Virus record (IMG/VR): IMGVR_UViG_3300011116_000748
Span: 1-22,070 of that record
Reading direction: 5' to 3' (one strand)
DNA: 22,070 nt
Origin: a virus
The first letter of the stretch is position 1. Each line of letters starts with the position of its first letter. The position numbers and the translations under genes are program-made. The notes beneath the pieces were generated by a model. It was not told where the DNA came from. It was given only the letters and a program-made list of their open reading frames with translations, and ran no database searches. This document shows positions 7,945 through 15,067 of this stretch, piece after piece.

Positions 7945-8657
7945 TGTCAGTTATAAAGTGTTATAAAAAAACACAAATAACACTAGATATTGCTCCAATG
8001 TCTATTAAAAGAGACTGGATGGATGAAACTCCACAAGGACATGCATATAGATGCCATCCAGTAACCTCTGCCAATGTTATTGGCTGGAACATCTCTTGCC
8101 CAATAGATGTAAGTTTTATTTGGAACGGTATAAATGATACAAGTGCAAATAATGTAACGATATTAGAAGGTGAACAATTTACTCAAACAGGAAGAGGACA
8201 ATCTACTGTTAGTTTTAATACAAGGTTTATGTTAAGAACAGATAGCCATATGAGCGTTCTTACAATTAATCCACAAAACTATTTTAATCCTGATATAGAA
8301 GTGGTATCTTCTTTAATTTCAACATCTTTTTTAGATACAGACTTTCCATTAGCAATTAAATGCAAAACAGCAAATAAAAAAATAGTTATTAAAGCAGGAA
8401 CTCCAATAGCAACAATAATACCGATATCTCTAACCTCTTTACAAAATGAATCTGTGGAGATGTTTAACTTTGAACCCACACAAGAATATTTTGAAAAGTT
8501 AAGGTCATATGGTGAAGCAGCACAAAAGATTAATCAATCTGGAGAATGGACTGACTGGTATAGAAATGCAGTAAATGAAAAAGGAGAGACTATTGGATCT
8601 CATGAAGTAAAAAACTTAAAACTTAGCGTAATCGATAATACAGGTAAAATAAAATGA
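7944..8657 (+). CDS. Unknown protein, possibly DUF6065-like, 237 aa
   Basis: No catalytic signature recognised. The sequence looks like a compact beta fold: CHPVTSANVIGWNISCPIDVSFIWNG near residues 37-62 (key parts CHPVTSANVIGW and CPIDVSFIWNG), a region of alternating strands, then KAGTPIATIIPISL near 150-165 and a helical charged tail. The 'N..GW.I..P.D..F.W' and 'GTPIA...P' pattern is one I associate with the uncharacterised family DUF6065, but I could not search to confirm. The next gene has the same order of elements (ILTTGYNLLTPCDIEFF, then PAGTPYAQLLPF), so the two are probably ancient duplicates. Start and stop both overlap neighbours, so it is translated with the oxygenases. It may be a partner, carrier or substrate-binding protein for them; this is inference. 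Confidence 0.7.
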   Translation: MSVIKCYKKTQITLDIAPMSIKRDWMDETPQGHAYRCHPVTSANVIGWNISCPIDVSFIWNGINDTSANNVTILEGEQFTQTGRGQSTVSFNTRFMLRTDSHMSVLTINPQNYFNPDIEVVSSLISTSFLDTDFPLAIKCKTANKKIVIKAGTPIATIIPISLTSLQNESVEMFNFEPTQEYFEKLRSYGEAAQKINQSGEWTDWYRNAVNEKGETIGSHEVKNLKLSVIDNTGKIK

Positions 8658-9379
8658 AAGTAATTAAATTTATAAGTAATAGACCTTGGCTAACAAAAGA
8701 AAGCAAGTCAAAGCCAGAACCTGTTTCAAAGACAATTCCAGAATGGTATAGCGATGCTGATAGATTTGCAAAAATGGCAGATGGACAGTATTGGGTTGGT
8801 CCAGATAGTGGCAAAATTCCTACATGGAAGGCTTGTCCAGCAATTCTTGATATTCTAACAACTGGATATAATCTTTTAACTCCATGCGACATAGAGTTTT
8901 TTTTAGATAGTGCTGGTCAAATCGATGTAAATATTAAAGATCCATTATATAAAGATTTTGTTACAAAAAGAACACCTATGCCACAATTTTATCACCCAGA
9001 AGGATATTATGAGTACCATTTTGCATGGATGCCTGACTGGGCAGTGAGCGTTCCAGATGGATATAGCGTATTATATGTATCTCCATTTAATAGGTATGAT
9101 CTTCCGTTTATGACTGTATCGGGAATTATTGATAACGATAAAGTAAAATTACCTGGATCCTTTCCATTTTTTATAAGACATGGGTGGACTGGAATACTTC
9201 CAGCAGGAACTCCATATGCCCAACTTCTTCCATTTTTAAGAGAAAACTGGAAATCTGAAATAGACATTCCAACGGTATCAGAAATGACAAAACACAATAT
9301 GGATAATAGCAAAAGGTATCGTGTTCCAAATGGTGGGGTTTATAAAAAAGAAGTCTGGACAAGAAGAATATATGAATGA
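8654..9379 (+). CDS. Unknown protein related to its upstream neighbour, 241 aa
   Basis: Starts in an ATGA overlap with the previous gene. Visible features: an N-terminal KTIPEWYSDADRF segment, WKACPAILDILTTGYNLLTPCDIEFF split by a turn (parts WKACPAILD and GYNLLTPCDIEFF), an EYHFAWMPDWAV segment, PDGYSVLYVSPFNRYDLPF, a SGIIDNDKVKLPGSFPFF region with a short hydrophobic run, and PAGTPYAQLLPFLRENWKSE near the end. Similar proteins with 'IPEWW', 'CP...D...TGY...P.D' and 'GTP.AQ..PF.R..WK' occur in phage metagenomes and cyanophages as far as I recall, without known role. The fold is predicted all-beta and rich in aromatic residues, compatible with a jelly-roll or cupin, but no metal-binding HxD or HxH motif is evident. 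Function unknown; co-expression with the oxygenases is the only clue. Confidence 0.7.
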   Translation: MKVIKFISNRPWLTKESKSKPEPVSKTIPEWYSDADRFAKMADGQYWVGPDSGKIPTWKACPAILDILTTGYNLLTPCDIEFFLDSAGQIDVNIKDPLYKDFVTKRTPMPQFYHPEGYYEYHFAWMPDWAVSVPDGYSVLYVSPFNRYDLPFMTVSGIIDNDKVKLPGSFPFFIRHGWTGILPAGTPYAQLLPFLRENWKSEIDIPTVSEMTKHNMDNSKRYRVPNGGVYKKEVWTRRIYE

Positions 9380-9386
9380 GAAATGG

Positions 9387-9392
9387 TATAAT
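9387..9392 (+). promoter_or_regulatory. Extended -10 promoter (TGG-TATAAT), leaderless start
   Basis: TATAAT preceded by TGG; the favoured ATG of the next gene begins only 7 nt after the last T, where transcription would start. This implies a leaderless mRNA for the longest oxygenase operon. Confidence 0.6.
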
Positions 9393-9398
9393 AAAAAT

Positions 9399-10064
9399 AT
9401 GACAGAAGAAATTCAAAATAAAAATATGGTTAAATTTGGTTCTATAACACCACCTGGGTTTTTTGGATCAGACCCAAAACATATTCAGGCTAGAGAAAAC
9501 TTTATGACAAAAGAAGAACATGAGTTTTTATTAGATGCTGCAAAAAAAATAACAATCTGGGATGTAACTGAAACACACTACAATGAAGACGGGGTTGTTA
9601 CATACGACTCAGATTATTGGAAAGATAGGGTAGCAACTGCTCCAACTTTAAATAAATTAGATCCTAAAATATCTATTATTATTGCAAATATGGTTAAAAG
9701 ATTTAAAAAAGATGTAGATACTTATTTTGAAGTAGATGCTAAAGAAACAAGTCCAGCAATTGTAAGATGGCTTCCAGGACAACTGCAGATGCCACATGCT
9801 GATAAACAACTGTCTAATGGAGAACCAAATGATTTTCCTTGGTTTGATCTAGCAGGATTGTTTTATCTTAATGATGATTATGAAGGTGGAGAATTATATT
9901 TTCCAAATCAAGGAATTGAGTTTAAGCCAAAGCCAGGAGCAGCATATTTTTTCCCAGGCGACTTAAACTATGTTCATGGAGTTCGTGAAATTACTAGTGG
10001 TATTAGATATGTAATTCCATTCTTTTGGACAATTCAAAAACATACTGGAAGTAGGCAACCATAA
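9399..10064 (+). CDS. 2-oxoglutarate/Fe(II) oxygenase 3 (prolyl-4-hydroxylase-like), 221 aa
   Basis: Third member of the oxygenase set. Iron ligands are His133, Asp135 and His193; Arg203 replaces the Lys of the first two at the 2-oxoglutarate site. Signature segments are PGQLQMPHADKQ, LFYLNDDYEGGELYFP, KPKPGAAYFFPGD and SGIRYVIPFFW. The substrate lid between the first ligands and the core strand (LSNGEPNDFPWFD) differs from oxygenases 1 and 2, suggesting another substrate or site. The ATG at 9399 has no Shine-Dalgarno sequence but sits where a transcript from the TATAAT at 9387 would begin, so a leaderless start is proposed. Upstream in-frame ATGs at 9321 and 9372 lie in the previous gene or upstream of the promoter. 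The next gene follows after 1 nt. Confidence 0.93.
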   Translation: MTEEIQNKNMVKFGSITPPGFFGSDPKHIQARENFMTKEEHEFLLDAAKKITIWDVTETHYNEDGVVTYDSDYWKDRVATAPTLNKLDPKISIIIANMVKRFKKDVDTYFEVDAKETSPAIVRWLPGQLQMPHADKQLSNGEPNDFPWFDLAGLFYLNDDYEGGELYFPNQGIEFKPKPGAAYFFPGDLNYVHGVREITSGIRYVIPFFWTIQKHTGSRQP

Positions 10065-10065
10065 A

Positions 10066-10812
10066 ATGAATCTAAATAATAAAAATAGAATAACAAAAGA
10101 TATTGTTGTTTATGAAAACTTTATTGATGCAGAAACTGCTGCAAAACTTGTAAAAGTTTTAGATAAGCATGTAGAAGTTGGAACAATATCCTGGATGCCA
10201 ATATCTTTTTATGAGTCTTATTCTTCAGTATTGCCAGAAGATAATGATGAGCATGTTATTAGCGAAGGCTTGCCAAGCGATATATTTTCACAAATGAAAA
10301 AAGGAATTATTGATGCTGTTGCAAGTGTTCATGATCTTGACCCAAAAATAATTTCTCAAATTGGATATCACACACAAAAGTGGGAGCCAGGAGCATATGC
10401 AAGAAAGCATTCCGACAATACAGACGAACATGGTCACTCTGGTGCTTTTACAAGAAGTAGATACGCAGCCTTTCTATATTTAAATGATGACTTTGAAGGT
10501 GGAATGTTGAAATTTCCAGACCAAAAAATAAGTTTAAAGCCTAAAGTTGGAATGCTTGCTGCATTTGACGGGGGATTTAACAATATGCATGAAGTAACTC
10601 TTATTACCAATGGCGTTAGATATACTATTGGTTCTTTCTGGGATGACAGAGAAGAAGATGCATATCCACAAGAATTAAGAGATGCTTGGGCAGAAGAAAT
10701 GAAAAAAATTAGAGATGCACAAAAAATTGAAAAAGAAGAATGGCAAGAAATTATAAAAGAAGGATATAAACTTGACATGAACGGCAATAGATATAAGATA
10801 GAAGATTTGTAA
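10066..10812 (+). CDS. 2-oxoglutarate/Fe(II) oxygenase 4 with C-terminal helical extension, 248 aa
   Basis: Fourth oxygenase. Iron ligands are His115, Asp117 and His175, with Arg185 at the 2-oxoglutarate position. Core motifs: WEPGAYARKHSDN, AFLYLNDDFEGGMLKFP (Met replaces the usual Glu of GGEL), KPKVGMLAAFDGG and NGVRYTIGSFW. The insert after the first ligands (TDEHGHSGAFTRSR) is rich in His and polar residues. After the catalytic core come about 55 highly charged residues, probably a long helix, absent from the other five; it could mediate oligomerisation or binding to a partner. It starts 1 nt after the preceding stop with only a weak ribosome site, so translational coupling is likely. Substrate unknown. 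Confidence 0.93.
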   Translation: MNLNNKNRITKDIVVYENFIDAETAAKLVKVLDKHVEVGTISWMPISFYESYSSVLPEDNDEHVISEGLPSDIFSQMKKGIIDAVASVHDLDPKIISQIGYHTQKWEPGAYARKHSDNTDEHGHSGAFTRSRYAAFLYLNDDFEGGMLKFPDQKISLKPKVGMLAAFDGGFNNMHEVTLITNGVRYTIGSFWDDREEDAYPQELRDAWAEEMKKIRDAQKIEKEEWQEIIKEGYKLDMNGNRYKIEDL

Positions 10813-10814
10813 AA

Positions 10815-11492
10815 ATGTCTAATATCTTAAAAGAACAATTAAAAAAAAATAACTTTGATATTGAAGAAATTTTTAGTGATGTTCTTTTAGTAGAAAATTT
10901 TTTATCTGAAAAAGAAATATCAGAAATATTTAGCATTATTAACAAAACTACAGAAGAGTCTTGGTCTATAGAATACCATGCAAATCTAAAATCTTTTTGT
11001 ATAGAAAAGTTTGGAAGAGATGATGTAGAAAATTTAGTTGAAGAAGGAAAATTTGAAATAACTCAAAATTGGAAAGATAAAAATCTTAATATCCATAATG
11101 AGGATATTCATAAAGAAATATATAAAAGGTTAAACGATTTATTATTAAAGTCAAATGATAACTTAGAGTTAAGTGGTTTTGCAACTATACAAAGAATGCA
11201 AGAGGGTATTGAGTTAAAGTGTCATACAGATCAAGACACAGACCCCTCAATATGCTATGCAACAATTCTTTATCTTAATGATGAATATTCCGATGGAGAG
11301 TTATTTTTTAAAAATATAGATTTAACTTTAAAGCCAAAAAAGGGATCATTAATAATTTTTCCAGGAACAGAAAAATATCATCATGGAGTCAAGCCAGTTG
11401 GTAAAGGGCCAACAAGGTATGTTTTAGTTGGATTTATTAAAGAAAAAGATTTTTATCAAAAAAACAAATACAAAGGAAATGGAGAAAGATAA
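10815..11492 (+). CDS. 2-oxoglutarate/Fe(II) oxygenase 5 (prolyl-4-hydroxylase-like), 225 aa
   Basis: Fifth oxygenase, the most divergent around the core strand. Iron ligands are His137, Asp139 and His190 (the second His of YHHG), with Arg201 as the 2-oxoglutarate anchor. Core motifs are QEGIELKCHTDQD, ATILYLNDEYSDGELFF (SDGEL where the others have GGEL or GGML), KPKKGSLIIFPGTEKYHHG and PTRYVLVGF. The N-terminal 110 residues are helical, highly Lys/Glu/Asn-rich and AT-rich. The gene starts 2 nt after oxygenase 4 and its stop overlaps the next ATG (TAATG). All catalytic residues are present, so it should be active; substrate unknown. Confidence 0.93.
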   Translation: MSNILKEQLKKNNFDIEEIFSDVLLVENFLSEKEISEIFSIINKTTEESWSIEYHANLKSFCIEKFGRDDVENLVEEGKFEITQNWKDKNLNIHNEDIHKEIYKRLNDLLLKSNDNLELSGFATIQRMQEGIELKCHTDQDTDPSICYATILYLNDEYSDGELFFKNIDLTLKPKKGSLIIFPGTEKYHHGVKPVGKGPTRYVLVGFIKEKDFYQKNKYKGNGER

Positions 11493-12178
11493 TGAATAAA
11501 ACAATTTTAGAGGAAAAAGTATACTACTATGAAGATGGTGTAAAAAACTTTGACCAACTAATGAAAACTATTAGTGAATTAGATGAACTAAATAACAATG
11601 AACGCTGGGAAAATTGGACATCATCTGGCGATAAAAAATTTATATATGGACAAACCAAAACATTTGATTTAAACCAAATAGAAAGAATGGATGAACCATA
11701 TAAGGAAAAAATGTATTATATTTATAAAACAATTATGGATTCTTTTTATGAAGTTTGCAAAGACTATGCAGAATCAATAGGCGATAAAGATGAGCCAAGA
11801 CTGTTTCCAGTATTTAATATTAAAAAATATGATGTTGGTATAGGAATGGGAGCACATTTTGATCAACTTGATGGAGACAAAACATTAAGATATTCTTTAA
11901 CTATGTATTTAAATGATGATTTTGACGGAGGAGAGATTTCATTTGTTTTGTCAGACTATGATGGTGTTTCTAAAAAACCACCCTCAGATTTAAACTATAA
12001 TGTTGCTGTAGCAAAAAATCAAATTGATTTTGGAATAAAGCCAAAAGCAGGAAGTATTTTGATTTTCCCATCTGCAGCACCATATTATCATACTGCTCAT
12101 ATTGTAAAAAATAATTTTAAATATATGATCCCAGGACACTGGATTCACAACGGTATGGAATTAAATCAAGGAATGTAA
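11492..12178 (+). CDS. 2-oxoglutarate/Fe(II) oxygenase 6 (prolyl-4-hydroxylase-like), 228 aa
   Basis: Sixth oxygenase. Iron ligands are His122, Asp124 and His200; Lys210 occupies the anchor position, as in oxygenases 1 and 2. Core motifs: GMGAHFDQLDGDK, LTMYLNDDFDGGEISFV, KPKAGSILIFPSAAPYYH and FKYMIPGHW. An insertion of roughly 25 residues (about 154-180) between the GGE strand and the PKAG strand, where the others have a short turn, enlarges the active-site rim. His203 is a second nearby His, but the ten-residue spacing to Lys210 picks His200 as ligand. The ATG overlaps the previous stop and has GGAG at 11481-11484. Substrate unknown. Confidence 0.93.
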   Translation: MNKTILEEKVYYYEDGVKNFDQLMKTISELDELNNNERWENWTSSGDKKFIYGQTKTFDLNQIERMDEPYKEKMYYIYKTIMDSFYEVCKDYAESIGDKDEPRLFPVFNIKKYDVGIGMGAHFDQLDGDKTLRYSLTMYLNDDFDGGEISFVLSDYDGVSKKPPSDLNYNVAVAKNQIDFGIKPKAGSILIFPSAAPYYHTAHIVKNNFKYMIPGHWIHNGMELNQGM

Positions 12179-12183
12179 AATTA

Positions 12184-12852
12184 ATGAAAACTGCAATAGT
12201 AACTGGAGCAAGCAAAGGTGTGGGGCTGGCAACAGTTAAAAGGCTATCTGAAAATGGCTATAGGGTCATTGCAGTTTCAAGAAATCTATCAGAAGTCTCT
12301 AAACTAGAATCAGAGACTGTTGAGGTTTATCAATTAGACATTACAGACTTTAAAGCAATAAAGTTATTTTTTGAAAAATATAAAGATATCACTTTAGACC
12401 TTTTAGTAAATAATGCTGGGGGTGGGGCTGGACCCACTTACATTATTAATGAGACTCCAGAAAACTTTAGAAAAGCCTATGATATAAATGTAACTGGCCC
12501 CATGTATCTGTCTCAACTGTTTGTTCCATGTATGCAAAAATCTGAATCTGCAACCATAATTTTTGTAACTTCTTTTGGTGGCAAGATTGCATACCGTGGT
12601 GGTGGAAACTATACTAATGCTAAGCGTGGTCAAAGAGGATTGATAGATACAATGAGGCTAGAGTTTCCGCAATATAACATTAAAATAACTGAAGTTTGTC
12701 CAGCAACAATAGATACGCAAGAAGAAAAAAGAGATCAAGCATTAACTGCTGAAGACCTTGCAGAAGCAATTTTTTGGGTTGGATCATTGCCAAGTCATTT
12801 AAACATAAACCAAATAGAAATGTGTCATGTTAGTAGCAGTAAGTATGGATAG
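12184..12852 (+). CDS. Short-chain dehydrogenase/reductase (SDR), 222 aa
   Basis: A classical SDR: Rossmann fold with TGASKGVG (residues 7-14), LLVNNAG (73-79), Asn102, Ser130, and the catalytic pair Tyr143 and Lys147 (YTNAK). Arg33 at the end of the second strand (AVSRN) suggests NADP(H) preference. It is somewhat shorter than the usual 240-260 residues because the substrate-binding C-terminal region is trimmed; the CPATIDT segment after the fifth strand matches the usual PG..T lid. It would interconvert an alcohol and a carbonyl. It lies 5 nt after oxygenase 6 as the last gene of that operon, so it may act on a hydroxylated product, or on a sugar or nucleotide precursor. The reaction cannot be named from sequence. 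Confidence 0.92.
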   Translation: MKTAIVTGASKGVGLATVKRLSENGYRVIAVSRNLSEVSKLESETVEVYQLDITDFKAIKLFFEKYKDITLDLLVNNAGGGAGPTYIINETPENFRKAYDINVTGPMYLSQLFVPCMQKSESATIIFVTSFGGKIAYRGGGNYTNAKRGQRGLIDTMRLEFPQYNIKITEVCPATIDTQEEKRDQALTAEDLAEAIFWVGSLPSHLNINQIEMCHVSSSKYG

Positions 12853-12881
12853 ACAACCTTTGTTTATCTAAAGTGCTAACC

Positions 12882-12906
12882 CTTAAGGATACATCTATAC
12901 CTTAAG
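12882..12906. other. Inverted repeat CTTAAGG/CCTTAAG
   Basis: CTTAAGG at 12882-12888 pairs with CCTTAAG at 12900-12906 across an 11-nt loop, between the SDR stop and the reductase promoter. A third CTTAAG is at 12942-12947. A run of five Ts follows about 10 nt after the stem, so this may be a weak terminator or an operator. AT-rich and only seven pairs long. Confidence 0.35.
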
Positions 12907-12937
12907 TTTAAGCATGTTTTTATTCTTTAAATCATGA

Positions 12938-12943
12938 TATACT
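12938..12943 (+). promoter_or_regulatory. Extended -10 promoter (TGA-TATACT) of the ribonucleotide reductase gene
   Basis: TATACT preceded by TGA, the same form as at 5816. It is 58 nt before the reductase ATG, the longest leader in the window. No -35 seen. The last bases overlap the third CTTAAG, which could be an operator. Confidence 0.55.
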
Positions 12944-12950
12944 TAAGACC

Positions 12951-12969
12951 ACTTTGTAAAACTCAAAGT
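12951..12969 (+). promoter_or_regulatory. 5'-end stem-loop in reductase leader
   Basis: ACTTTG (12951-12956) pairs with CAAAGT (12964-12969) around a 7-nt loop. It begins where transcripts from the TATACT at 12938 should start, so the mRNA would carry a hairpin at its extreme 5' end, possibly protecting it. The ribosome site (GAAAGG, 12989-12994) is left free. Confidence 0.4.
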
Positions 12970-13001
12970 ACTCATCTAAATTTGCTTAGAAAGGTAAATA
13001 A

Positions 13002-15032
13002 ATGTCAGAAGTTTTTTCGTTTCGTCTATCAGAAGAATTTGTAAATAAATATAATAATGTTCCAGCACCATTTGGATTTTCAGATGCTGGATCTAACTCA
13101 TTAGGAGAGATTACATTTATTCGTACATATTCTCGCATGAAAGAAGACGGCACAAAGGAACGTTGGCATGAAGTTTGTCGTCGTGTTATTGAGGGTATGT
13201 ATTCAGTACAGAAGAATCATGCTAAAGATAATCGTTTACCTTGGAATGATAACAAGGCTCAGAAGTCTGCACAAGAAGCCTTTCAAAGAATGTTTGAATT
13301 AAAGTGGACACCACCAGGACGTGGACTATGGGCTTTCGGTACTCCTATGACCATGGAAAAGCGTAACTCTGCAGCCCTACAAAATTGTGCAATGGTATCA
13401 ACAAGAGACATTGATCGCAACGACCCTGGTGCTTTATTTGCTTGGGTAATGGATGCATTAATGCTGGGTATTGGAGTTGGATTTGATACCCTTGGACAAG
13501 ACAAACAAATGTCTATATATGCACCTACTGAGCCAGCATCTATTTATGAAATCCCAGATACTCGTGAAGGATGGGTTGAATCAGTTCGTTTTTTAATTAA
13601 CTCATTTCTTCGCCAAAATCAACCTATTCAAGAGTTTACCTACGATCTTATCCGTCCTCTAGGAGCCCCAATTAAGGGCTTTGGAGGGGTAGCAAGCGGT
13701 CCAGCACCACTTATTGATCTCCATACACGTATTCGCAATGTAATTGGCTCTAGGGCAGGAGAACTATTAGATAGCCGTGCAATTGTAGATATTGTAAATC
13801 TTATTGGTACTTGTGTTGTTTCTGGAAATGTTCGTCGTTCTGCAACTCTTGCACTTGGAACACCAGAAGATGAAGGTTTTATTAATCTTAAGAATCCAGA
13901 AGTATTTCCAGACCGTAACTCCTACGATCCAACAAAACCAGGATGGGCTTGGATGTCAAACAATTCTATATCAGCAACAGTTGGAACAAAATATGAAGAC
14001 TATGTAGATTTAATTGCAGATAATGGAGAGCCAGGTTTTATTTGGCTAGATGTTGCCAGAGAGTACGGTAGATTAAAAGATGCACCAGATTATAAAGATT
14101 CCAGAATCATGGGATTCAATCCTTGTGCGGAGCAGCCATTAGAATCATACGAACTTTGCACACTTGTAGAGGTGCACTTAAATCGTCATGAATCTAAGGA
14201 GGACTTCCTCAAGACATTGAAGTTTGCATATCTTTATGGAAAAACTGTAACACTGATGCCAACACATTGGCAGCAAACAAACGGTATTATGCAAAGAAAC
14301 CGTCGTATTGGAACATCGCTCACTGGGATTGCTTCTTTTGCTGATAACAGTGGACTTCCAGCATTACGTGAATGGATGGATGAAGGGTATCAAAAAATTC
14401 GTCACTATGACCACAAGTATTCTGAGTGGCTATGTGTTCGTGAGTCAGTTCGTGTAACTACAGTCAAGCCTTCAGGATCTGTATCACTTCTCTCTGGAGC
14501 AACTCCTGGAGTTCACTGGGGTCCTGGAGGGGAATTCTATCTTCGTGCTATTCGTTTTGGCAATACTGATCCAATGATGCATTTATTTAAAGCAGCGGGG
14601 TATAAGATTGAAGATGACCTTGTATCAGCAAACACATCAGTTGTATATTTCCCAGTAGCATCTGGACACAAACGTGCAGAAAAACAAGTAAGCCTATTTG
14701 AAAAAATTGGACTTGCTGCAACTGCTCAAAAGTATTGGTCTGATAACGGTGTTTCTGTAACTTTGTCATTTAATAAAGAAGAAGAGACAAAGTTTATTGC
14801 ACCAGCACTTAATATGTATGAAGGACAGTTAAAGGCTGTTTCATTCTTACCAATGGGTAATAAGACTTATCCGCAGCAACCATATACTGAGATTTCAAGA
14901 GAGGCGTATAATGCCTATGTTGGAACAATTGGAAAGATTGATTGGTCTGCAATTTATGACGGTAAAGATAATTTAGATGCTGAGTCTGAAAAATATTGTT
15001 CAACTGATGCTTGCGAGATTAAATTATATTAA
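13002..15032 (+). CDS. nrdJ: Class II adenosylcobalamin-dependent ribonucleoside-triphosphate reductase, monomeric type, 676 aa
   Basis: Reduces ribonucleoside triphosphates to deoxyribonucleotides for phage DNA synthesis, using adenosylcobalamin as radical source. It matches the Lactobacillus leichmannii RTPR type. Cys129 (QNCAM) and Cys386 (ELCTLVE) would form the redox pair; Cys375 and Glu377 in NPCAEQPLE are the thiyl-radical Cys and catalytic Glu, keeping the same 11-residue step to the second Cys as in RTPR; the C-terminal Cys666 and Cys671 are the shuttle pair that passes electrons from thioredoxin. A TVKPSGSVSLLSG segment is the usual phosphate-binding loop. Length is slightly below the 739 residues of RTPR. 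No intein or frameshift is visible. Arginine codons are mainly CGT/CGC, unlike the oxygenase genes. Start ATG has GAAAGG upstream. It depends on host or environmental cobalamin. Confidence 0.96.
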   Translation: MSEVFSFRLSEEFVNKYNNVPAPFGFSDAGSNSLGEITFIRTYSRMKEDGTKERWHEVCRRVIEGMYSVQKNHAKDNRLPWNDNKAQKSAQEAFQRMFELKWTPPGRGLWAFGTPMTMEKRNSAALQNCAMVSTRDIDRNDPGALFAWVMDALMLGIGVGFDTLGQDKQMSIYAPTEPASIYEIPDTREGWVESVRFLINSFLRQNQPIQEFTYDLIRPLGAPIKGFGGVASGPAPLIDLHTRIRNVIGSRAGELLDSRAIVDIVNLIGTCVVSGNVRRSATLALGTPEDEGFINLKNPEVFPDRNSYDPTKPGWAWMSNNSISATVGTKYEDYVDLIADNGEPGFIWLDVAREYGRLKDAPDYKDSRIMGFNPCAEQPLESYELCTLVEVHLNRHESKEDFLKTLKFAYLYGKTVTLMPTHWQQTNGIMQRNRRIGTSLTGIASFADNSGLPALREWMDEGYQKIRHYDHKYSEWLCVRESVRVTTVKPSGSVSLLSGATPGVHWGPGGEFYLRAIRFGNTDPMMHLFKAAGYKIEDDLVSANTSVVYFPVASGHKRAEKQVSLFEKIGLAATAQKYWSDNGVSVTLSFNKEEETKFIAPALNMYEGQLKAVSFLPMGNKTYPQQPYTEISREAYNAYVGTIGKIDWSAIYDGKDNLDAESEKYCSTDACEIKLY

Positions 15033-15044
15033 GACGTATCCTGC

Positions 15045-15050
15045 TATAAT
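15045..15050 (+). promoter_or_regulatory. Extended -10 promoter (TGC-TATAAT)
   Basis: Perfect TATAAT preceded by TGC in the 35-nt gap after the reductase gene, 17 nt before the ATG of the LamG protein. No clear -35. Confidence 0.6.
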
Positions 15051-15067
15051 AAGGGGATAGGAGAGTA

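Noticed and set aside
9321-9398. Longer start for oxygenase 3 at 9321 or 9372
   Set aside because: These ATGs fall inside the preceding gene and upstream of the TATAAT at 9387; the ATG at 9399 fits the promoter.
6536-12178. TET/JBP-type DNA base hydroxylases
   Set aside because: The core motifs (YLNDD..GGEL..F, PK.G....FP) are those of the prolyl-4-hydroxylase-like group; no TET/JBP signature is seen. Nucleic-acid substrates are not excluded but not supported.
12853-13001. Cobalamin riboswitch before the B12-dependent reductase
   Set aside because: The gap is only 149 nt and AT-rich, and lacks a recognisable B12 box or the multi-stem layout.
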